A stretch of 10,801 nucleotides of DNA from assembly GCA_943329595.2 (NCBI GenBank), contig CALQEM020000111.1:1-10801 (forward strand), written 5' to 3'. Both the position numbers and the translations under genes were made by a program. Positions 6,816-10,801 of this stretch are shown piece after piece. Numbering within the stretch: the first letter of the stretch is position 1; every line of letters starts with the position of its first letter. The notes below the pieces were generated by a model. It was not told the DNA's origin, did not search any database, and saw nothing but the letters and a program-made list of their open reading frames with translations. Source of the stretch: CAIYMF01 sp943329595 (lineage in GTDB: Bacteria > Actinomycetota > Actinomycetes > S36-B12 > CAIYMF01).

Positions 6816-7583
6816 CTATGAATCCGTCGGCGACGGCAACAGCGTGCCCGAGGGCTCGGGCCACATCGGGCTCGGCGAGAACGTCGGGTCAAAGCTCGAC
6901 GAGAACGAGGCGAACGTCGAACTCTTGTAGCCGCTCATGGTGCCACCACTGACGTAGTTGGCGTAGGGGTTCTTGTCGCCAGTGTTCGTGTTGAGGATCA
7001 GCACGCGCACGTAGTCGGTGTCGCCGGTGAACTCAGCGTCACCCTCAGGACCGGCCGTAGTGCGCAGCGTGGGACCAGCGGCGTCACATACGAGGAATCC
7101 TGCGTACCCGGTTCCCGGCTTGGCGCTATTGGTGCTGACGTAACTGGTGAGCACCGGAATGCACAGGCCGCCCGTCTGGGTGAACTGCGCCGGTCCGCCG
7201 CCGCCGTTACCCGAGAAGCCCTGAAGCGGCCCGGCGCCACCAAAGCCGCCCACCATCAAACTCAGCGCGTAGCCCTTGAAGTTGAACTTCACCGCGCCGT
7301 CGGCATACGACCCCGAGACGTTCCAGTTGCCGGCGTCGTACGAGGCCTCGAGCTTGATCTTCGCGCTGCCCGTGGAGCCCAAGGGCGTGGTCTGCGCGGC
7401 ACCGTTGAGATCGTCAATGAACGGAGAGATGCTGGGGTCGTAGTTGGCCAGATTGATCGTGCCAGACGCCTTCGCGGTGACCTTGGTGAGCAGGTTCGAG
7501 TACGCGCTGTCGCCGCAAGCGCTCAGGGCGAGGGCGGCAACCGCGATACCAGCCACAGCACCCGCCATTCGTGTGGTTCTCAT
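6816..7583 (-). CDS. Lipoprotein of unknown function
   Basis: The 255-residue product begins with MRTTRMAGAVAGIAVAALAL followed by the lipobox LSAC, so Cys23 is the likely lipidated residue and the protein should sit on the outer face of the membrane. The mature part is rich in Ser, Gly, Thr and Asn, with a Gly-rich stretch at about 112-130, two further cysteines (C141, C166) that could form a disulfide, and a Ser/Pro/Phe-rich tail from about 220. It may be mostly beta-structure. The ATG at 7583 was chosen over a start 28 codons upstream because GGAGG stands five bases before it and the signal peptide then begins normally. I do not recognise a family. It is monocistronic, ending at the hairpin at 6732-6778. 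Confidence 0.85.
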   Translation of the reverse strand: MRTTRMAGAVAGIAVAALALSACGDSAYSNLLTKVTAKASGTINLANYDPSISPFIDDLNGAAQTTPLGSTGSAKIKLEASYDAGNWNVSGSYADGAVKFNFKGYALSLMVGGFGGAGPLQGFSGNGGGGPAQFTQTGGLCIPVLTSYVSTNSAKPGTGYAGFLVCDAAGPTLRTTAGPEGDAEFTGDTDYVRVLILNTNTGDKNPYANYVSGGTMSGYKSSTFASFSSSFDPTFSPSPMWPEPSGTLLPSPTDS

Positions 7584-7855
7584 AGGTTCCTCCATCGGTA
7601 GTGCAGTCATACGACCGCCGCCCCCACAGATTAAGTAGGCTTTGAGGAGGTTCGATGAGTGAACCACGTAGCCGCGCTATTGAGTGACGATTCCTCAAGA
7701 TTTAACCCGTTTGGATGACGATGTTTAGGAAGCCTCACCCAGTCGGCTCACCACCAGGCCGCCACACCGGCATCGCGACTGCCCCGGCCCCCGCTGACGA
7801 CGTCGGTCAATGCAATCTTCCGATCGCGACGCGAGCAACGCGAGCGACCACACGC
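7584..7855. other. Gene-free stretch upstream of the lipoprotein gene
   Basis: No convincing coding frame is seen. The stretch should carry the promoter of the lipoprotein gene, but no clear -35/-10 pair could be assigned. A 9-base near-duplication (ACGCGAGCA, ACGCGAGCG) stands at 7829-7846, close to the tRNA-derived repeat. The remaining gene-free stretch to the membrane-protein stop (7900-8023) shows only a weak 5-bp inverted repeat at 8001-8015. Confidence 0.6.
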
Positions 7856-7899
7856 GGGGAGGGTGGGGCTCGAACCCACGACGACCGGATTATGCGTCC
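7856..7899 (-). repeat. tRNA 3'-half fragment, candidate distal attachment site
   Basis: This segment matches the 3' part of the intact tRNA gene at 8603-8646 over 44 bases with two mismatches, including 34 identical bases (7861-7894 versus 8608-8641). It covers the acceptor 3' strand, T arm, variable loop and the anticodon arm up to the anticodon, in the same orientation. Similarity stops abruptly on the 5' side of the tRNA, so it is not a degraded whole tRNA. This is the form of an att site left by a tRNA-targeted integrative element. Confidence 0.85.
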
Positions 7900-8023
7900 T
7901 CACCTCCGCGCTGGCGCCCGATCAGGGCGTTTCCCAGCTTGTGGATGGACTAGTGCCCGACCCTCAGCCCTCACATGGCACCCCGACGAGCACATCGTTC
8001 ATCTGATTTCCAGATTGTGTGCC

Positions 8024-8061
8024 TTAAACGAAAAGTGCTGCACCGCAAGCGACTGCAGCAC
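8024..8061 (-). terminator. Intrinsic terminator embedded in the last codons of the membrane-protein gene
   Basis: On the minus strand GTGCTGCA, an 11-base loop and TGCAGCAC form a perfect 8-bp stem followed directly by TTTTCGTTTAA. The stem encodes residues of the fourth helix, and the U-tract encodes Leu-Phe-Val and the TAA stop. Confidence 0.6.
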
Positions 8062-8431
8062 CGATCAGTCGGAGGGTGTCTGCGCGCCGAAGGTTGCGTA
8101 TGAGTTTCTGAGTTGGCCCATCCACCGACAACAGATGATGGAGGGGTGCTGCCACGAGAGCCGTGGTCACCCCAACGATCAGTAATGCTCCGGCCGTGAC
8201 GAAGAGTGCCGGAGAGCAACATACGGTTGCGAGTGCCCCACCAAGGGATATGGCCACAGCGGCGTACACCGGGATAACAACGATGATCATGCGACGGGTG
8301 TGAGCGGCGTGCCCACGCTCCCAGCCATCGGGCGCAAGACTCAGCAGGCCTGGGTAGACCACGATCGTGACAACGGCTTGGAATCCGAGGTGCACTCCCG
8401 TGGCAAGCAGCAAGAACTGCTCAGCCGACAC
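8024..8431 (-). CDS. Small integral membrane protein, unknown function, within the tRNA-bounded segment
   Basis: The 135-residue protein has about four hydrophobic helices at roughly 5-30, 48-71, 74-98 and 118-135. Between the first two is a hydrophilic loop with WERGHAAHTRRM, and after the third comes APLHHLL and a basic segment KLIRNLRRADTLR. The conserved-looking His (H14, H41, H44, H98, H99) and Arg residues recall small membrane families with paired His and Arg, but I cannot assign one. The GTG start at 8431 follows AGGAGGA with a short 3-4 base spacer. The last codons (LFV, stop) coincide with the U-tract of a hairpin that looks like its own terminator. It is the only gene between the two tRNA-derived repeats, so it is probably horizontally acquired cargo. 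Confidence 0.75.
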   Translation of the reverse strand: MSAEQFLLLATGVHLGFQAVVTIVVYPGLLSLAPDGWERGHAAHTRRMIIVVIPVYAAVAISLGGALATVCCSPALFVTAGALLIVGVTTALVAAPLHHLLSVDGPTQKLIRNLRRADTLRLIGAAVACGAALFV

Positions 8432-8601
8432 CCGTCCTCCTCACTTCGTCCACGACCTCGTCTGCTGCGCTGCTCGAGAGTGACGACGCCGTGGCGATGG
8501 ATGCAGACAGGAAGGTAGGTCGTGATGAGGATACGTGCGACTGGTCGTGTGCACCATGAGCGTGAGGCGTTGTCCTTCCATCGTGCGGGGGAAGACGTGA
8601 G

Positions 8602-8675
8602 TGGGGCGGGTGGGGCTCGAACCCACGACGACCGGATTATGAGTCCGGAGCTCTAACCAACTGAGCTACCGCCCC
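8602..8675 (-). tRNA. tRNA with CAT anticodon (elongator Met or Ile2)
   Basis: The minus strand folds into a full cloverleaf. The acceptor is GGGGCGG/CCGCCCC, the D arm GCTC-AGTTGGTTA-GAGC, the anticodon arm CCGGA-CTCATAA-TCCGG and the T arm GTGGG-TTCGAGC-CCCAC, with a 5-base variable loop and discriminator A. No CCA is encoded. A perfect G1-C72 acceptor end and the elongator-type anticodon loop CTCATAA exclude initiator tRNA. A CAT anticodon reads AUG in elongator tRNA-Met, or AUA in tRNA-Ile2 after lysidine modification by TilS. The two cannot be separated safely by eye. The 3' half is duplicated at 7856-7899. Confidence 0.95.
8603..8646 (-). repeat. Candidate attachment core inside the intact tRNA gene
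   Basis: This is the second copy of the 44-base direct repeat (34 bases identical, two mismatches overall) paired with 7856-7899. It spans the acceptor 3' strand through the anticodon, the part of tRNA genes commonly used by tyrosine-recombinase integrases. Confidence 0.8.
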
Positions 8676-8712
8676 GAGGACCGTCAGTCTAGGCCGCACC
8701 CACCTCCCACGC

Positions 8713-8770
8713 CGAGACCTGCGCTACGACGCGGAATCTGCCCGATTTTCGCGTCGTTGCGCAGGTCTCG
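8713..8770. repeat. Large imperfect palindrome (REP/MITE-like) upstream of the tRNA gene
   Basis: Two 24-base arms (8713-8736 and 8747-8770) pair with only two mismatches around a 10-base loop. The first 12 bases, CGAGACCTGCGC, are perfectly matched, as is ACGACGCG further in. There is no U-tract and no convergent gene end to explain it as a plain terminator. The element begins 38 bases from the tRNA 5' end, where the -35 region of the tRNA promoter would be expected. It may be a repetitive extragenic palindrome. Confidence 0.7.
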
Positions 8771-8810
8771 ACGCTGTCCGAGCCGACGAGCAGGGCGCCC
8801 AACGCAGAAC

Positions 8811-8836
8811 GGCGCCACCCCCGAGGGGACGGCGCC
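8811..8836 (-). terminator. GC-rich hairpin downstream of the small secreted protein gene
   Basis: GGCGCC arms (8811-8816, 8831-8836) enclose a CCCC/GGGG inner stem. It lies 22 bases after the stop of the minus-strand gene at 8858. The following minus-strand bases (GTTCTGCGTT) give only a weak U-tract. Confidence 0.5.
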
Positions 8837-8857
8837 GAAGTGCGTCGGAGCAGGGTG

Positions 8858-9130
8858 TCAGGAGGGGATGATCGGGGCGAGGCACTCGTCCTTGCGGTCA
8901 CCACCGTTGCCGAGGCCGATGCCCTGATCGCCGGTGTGGGGCTGGCCCACGCTCGAGTTGTGGCCGCAGTTGCCCCAACCCCAGTCGCCGCCATTGCCCG
9001 GGTAGGGCGTCTGGACGATAAAGCCCGCGTCGATCTTGTTCTGGGGGGCGGCGTTGGCAGCGGATGCGCCCATGAGCGGAATGGCGAGGGCGGCTGAAGC
9101 GACGACGCAGACGATGAGGCGGTTTCTCAT
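8858..9130 (-). CDS. Small secreted glycine-rich protein, unknown function
   Basis: The 90-residue precursor has a textbook signal peptide: MRNR, a hydrophobic core to about residue 22, and cleavage near ASAANA at 27. The mature part is only about 63 residues. It is rich in Gly, Asn, Asp and Trp (GNGGDWGWGNCGHNSS, then GLGNGGD) and has two cysteines (C55, C83) that could form one disulfide. There is no lipobox or membrane anchor, so it should be released or held in the wall. The ATG at 9130 has GGAG six bases upstream. The gene is solitary, with a hairpin downstream and a palindrome about 80 bases upstream. I recognise no family. Confidence 0.8.
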   Translation of the reverse strand: MRNRLIVCVVASAALAIPLMGASAANAAPQNKIDAGFIVQTPYPGNGGDWGWGNCGHNSSVGQPHTGDQGIGLGNGGDRKDECLAPIIPS

Positions 9131-9211
9131 GGGTTCTCCAAGGTGTGAGGTTATGAGGGCTGACGCCCGACGACGACAAACGAGTCATCGGCATCCACGT
9201 CCGAATCCCGT

Positions 9212-9229
9212 ATCACCCGAACGGGTGAT
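9212..9229. promoter_or_regulatory. 18-bp palindrome, possible operator
   Basis: ATCACCCG-AA-CGGGTGAT has perfect 8-bp arms around a 2-base centre. It lies about 82 bases upstream of the small secreted protein start, a position suited to an operator. No terminator-like U-tract follows. The regulator is unknown. Confidence 0.45.
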
Positions 9230-9373
9230 CAATCGATCTCCTGAGCACCACCGGTCACAGGAGTCACTTCCAGACACACCTCACGCTGTCGCGGCGAGGG
9301 GTGGCGACAGCGTCCTCCACAGAACGGCATGCTGAGTTCTCCGTCTGTCAGACATCCGACGCACGATCAGTGC

Positions 9374-9955
9374 ATGCCACACCCGCGCGCCCTCGTGGCG
9401 ACACTCGCCGCCGTGGCCGCCCTCGGCTCCTGCGGCCCGGAACCACTTCCCACTCCCCCGCTTGTCAGCGAAGGCGAATCGCGACCACCGTTGGGCGCCT
9501 TTCACGCCACCGTGCTGTGGATCACCGATGGCGACACCTTGGGGGCTCGCGACTCCGGTCGCTCCGCCGTGCGCGTGCGCATCATCGGGGTCGACACGCC
9601 CGAAACCAAGCGGCCCGGAGTCGGGGTGCAGTGCTTCGGTCGCGAGGCCGCCGCCGAACTCGCACGGCTGATTCCCCCCGGAAGTATCGTCACCGCCGCC
9701 CGCCAGCACGACGAGGTCGATAGGTATGGCCGCGACCTCTGGGACGTGTGGCTGCCCGACGGGCGGCTACTGTCAAGCATCCTCGTGGGTGGGGGCTTCG
9801 GCCGTGCCGCCCCCTTTGCTGGCAACGATCGTGACGCGGCGGCTCTCGAGGCTCTCGAGGCCTCTGCTCGAGCGCGCGGCCTCGGGCTCTGGGGTTCGTG
9901 TTCCACCGCGAGACAGCACACCAGGAACGAGCGCTCCTCGAATCGTTCGCCCTGA
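9374..9955 (+). CDS. Thermonuclease (staphylococcal nuclease) family protein, probable lipoprotein
   Basis: The 193-residue product is a calcium-dependent-type phosphodiesterase that would degrade DNA or RNA outside the membrane. The SNase core spans about 44-175. Its motifs are TDGDT (D52, D54), VRIIGVDTPET (R69, D74, E77) and DRYGR (R120). These correspond to Asp21, Arg35, Asp40, Glu43 and Arg87 of the staphylococcal enzyme, so activity is likely. QCFGREA and GLGLWGSC contribute Cys87 and Cys176, a pair often seen in exported members. The N-terminus has a short hydrophobic segment ending in LGSC (Cys20), an acceptable lipobox. The ATG at 9374 was chosen because the signal sequence then starts normally; the longer frame from 9329 puts charged residues ahead of it. 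No good Shine-Dalgarno is seen for either. Confidence 0.88.
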   Translation: MPHPRALVATLAAVAALGSCGPEPLPTPPLVSEGESRPPLGAFHATVLWITDGDTLGARDSGRSAVRVRIIGVDTPETKRPGVGVQCFGREAAAELARLIPPGSIVTAARQHDEVDRYGRDLWDVWLPDGRLLSSILVGGGFGRAAPFAGNDRDAAALEALEASARARGLGLWGSCSTARQHTRNERSSNRSP

Positions 9956-9962
9956 TGATGCC

Positions 9963-10002
9963 CACAGTGCCCGGCCACCCATGCACAGTGCCCACGCTGC
10001 CC
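9963..10002. repeat. Short direct repeats CACAGTGCCC before the CDF gene
   Basis: CACAGTGCCC occurs exactly at 9963-9972 and 9984-9993, 21 bases apart. A third copy with two changes (CACGCTGCCC) is at 9993-10002. They fill the gap between the nuclease stop and the CDF ribosome binding site and may be an operator for the transporter gene. Confidence 0.45.
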
Positions 10003-10022
10003 CCGCATGGAAGGATGGCGAG

Positions 10023-10801
10023 GTGAGTTCCCAACACAGCCACTCGAGCGGGCTCGCCAAATTTGCCTGGCTGTCAATCGGGGCCGCCGTGGCCACCATC
10101 TCGCTCAAGACGCTCGCCTACCTCCTCACCGGTTCGGTGGGGTTGCTCTCCGACGCCATGGAGTCGGTGGTCAACCTGGTGGCAGCCGTGATCGCCCTCG
10201 CGGCACTGACCTTCGCGGCCCGGCCGGCCGACAACTCGCACCACTTTGGGCACGGCAAGGTGCAGTACCTATCGGCGGGGGCCGAGGGCGTCATGATTCT
10301 TGTGGCCGCGGTGCTCATCATCTGGCAGGCCATCGGTCGGCTCATCGCCCCCGAACCGCTCGACAGCGTCGGCATTGGCCTCACGCTGACACTGCTCGCC
10401 ACCGTGATCAACCTTCTGGTCGGACTGCTGCTCATCAGAATTGGCAGACGCGAGCGATCGCTGATTCTCGAGGCCGACGGCAAACACCTCATGACCGACG
10501 TGTGGACCACCGTGGGAGTGGTGGTGGGCGTCACGCTGGTGGCCCTCACCGGCTGGCTACGCCTCGACCCCCTTATCGCCATTGCCGTGGCAGTCAACAT
10601 TCTCATCACGGGCGGCCGCCTCATCAGGCTGGCCGGACGAGGGCTACTCGACGCCGCCCTGCCCGAGGCCGAGCAGCAGGCGCTGCAGGGGGCGCTCGAA
10701 CCGTTCGCCTCTGACGAGGTGCACTTCCACGGCATTACCGGGCGCGAGTCGGGCAGCGACCGATTTGTGTCGATGCACGTGCTGGTTCCGGGCGCGTGGA
10801 C
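10023..10801 (+). CDS. Cation diffusion facilitator (CDF) family metal transporter, N-terminal 259 residues (gene continues past window)
   Basis: The frame is open from GTG at 10023 to the window end. AAGGA stands seven bases before the GTG. CDF proteins exchange divalent metal ions such as Zn, Mn or Fe for protons to export them across the cytoplasmic membrane. Visible motifs are a His-containing N-terminus (QHSHSS), the TM2 signature GSVGLLSDAMESVVN (37-51), the loop HHFGHGKVQYLSA (73-85), and TM5 with ADGKHLMTDVWTT, giving the HxxxD metal site His155/Asp159. Several hydrophobic helices precede a cytoplasmic C-terminal domain that starts near 205. In TM2 the usual H/D-x3-D pair reads Glu47-x3-Asn51, so metal selectivity cannot be inferred from the Zn consensus. 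It begins 67 bases after the nuclease gene. Confidence 0.93.
   Translation, partial: MSSQHSHSSGLAKFAWLSIGAAVATISLKTLAYLLTGSVGLLSDAMESVVNLVAAVIALAALTFAARPADNSHHFGHGKVQYLSAGAEGVMILVAAVLIIWQAIGRLIAPEPLDSVGIGLTLTLLATVINLLVGLLLIRIGRRERSLILEADGKHLMTDVWTTVGVVVGVTLVALTGWLRLDPLIAIAVAVNILITGGRLIRLAGRGLLDAALPEAEQQALQGALEPFASDEVHFHGITGRESGSDRFVSMHVLVPGAW

Larger units (their letters stand above)
7856..8646. mobile_element. Putative tRNA-bounded mini-island or remnant of an integrative element
   Basis: Two direct repeats of the tRNA 3' half, 747 bases apart, enclose about 0.7 kb that is visibly less GC-rich than the flanks. The interval encodes one membrane protein and no integrase, excisionase or replication gene. 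The island lies on the 3' side of the intact tRNA, as expected for tyrosine-recombinase integration. It may be a deletion remnant or a cis-mobilizable element that depends on a related integrase elsewhere. A partial duplication of the tRNA without an element remains possible. Confidence 0.5.

Noticed and set aside
7715..8185. Plus-strand open frame of 156 codons
   Set aside because: It runs through the tRNA-derived repeat and antisense to the membrane-protein gene, has no ribosome binding site, and its composition does not look like a protein of this genome.
8441..8626. Minus-strand frame of 61 codons beginning inside the tRNA gene
   Set aside because: Its start lies in the tRNA 3' half and it has no ribosome binding site or recognisable sequence.
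9974..10714. Frames overlapping the CDF gene on both strands
   Set aside because: The plus frame from the GTG at 10023 contains the full set of CDF motifs; the others are shadows.
1..10801. Over-abundance of CTCGAG (about 20 occurrences by eye, several times the chance expectation at this GC content)
   Set aside because: Most copies fall in frame as Leu-Glu codons in coding regions, so codon-pair preference is a sufficient explanation; no special distribution was seen.
1..10801. CRISPR arrays, insertion sequences, rRNA genes
   Set aside because: No regularly spaced repeats of CRISPR size, no transposase frames and no rRNA-like sequence were seen.

Overview
The window comes from a high-GC Gram-positive bacterium, almost certainly an actinobacterium. 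The third codon position is strongly G/C, and GTG starts are common. The Ung protein has the actinobacterial wording of its active site (GQDPYPTPGHAVGLSF), and the tRNA lacks an encoded CCA end. An order such as Micrococcales is only a guess.

Layout. Positions 1-4723 all read on the minus strand. In transcription order they hold a secreted thermolysin-type (M4) protease with C-terminal accessory domains, a small STAS-like protein, uracil-DNA glycosylase (ung), and a RecB/Cas4/AddB-like nuclease with a four-cysteine Fe-S pattern that runs off the left edge. A 178-base divergent region (4724-4901) carries two sets of short repeats. Then comes a translationally coupled plus-strand pair: a short-chain dehydrogenase and a quinone-oxidoreductase-like MDR enzyme (4902-6709). 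A strong hairpin separates this pair from a convergent, unrecognised lipoprotein gene (6816-7583, minus).

The 7.6-9.1 kb region is the accessory part. An intact CAT-anticodon tRNA gene (8602-8675, minus) has a copy of its own 3' half 747 bases away, on the side of its 3' end, in the same orientation. The roughly 0.7 kb between the two copies looks less GC-rich and encodes one four-helix membrane protein. Its transcription terminator appears to be built into its last codons. This is the arrangement left by a tRNA-targeted integrative element, here without an integrase, so it may be a remnant or a cis-mobilizable mini-island. It is the best candidate for something undescribed in this window. 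A large imperfect palindrome lies just upstream of the tRNA, followed by a gene for a small glycine-rich secreted protein.

The right end (9374-10801, plus) holds a probable lipoprotein staphylococcal-nuclease homologue and the first 259 codons of a cation diffusion facilitator, with short direct repeats before it. The only evident functional groupings are ung plus the RecB-like nuclease (DNA maintenance) and the SDR-MDR operon (redox metabolism of an unknown carbonyl or CoA substrate). Several cell-surface or exported proteins (protease, lipoprotein, small secreted protein, nuclease) are scattered through the window.
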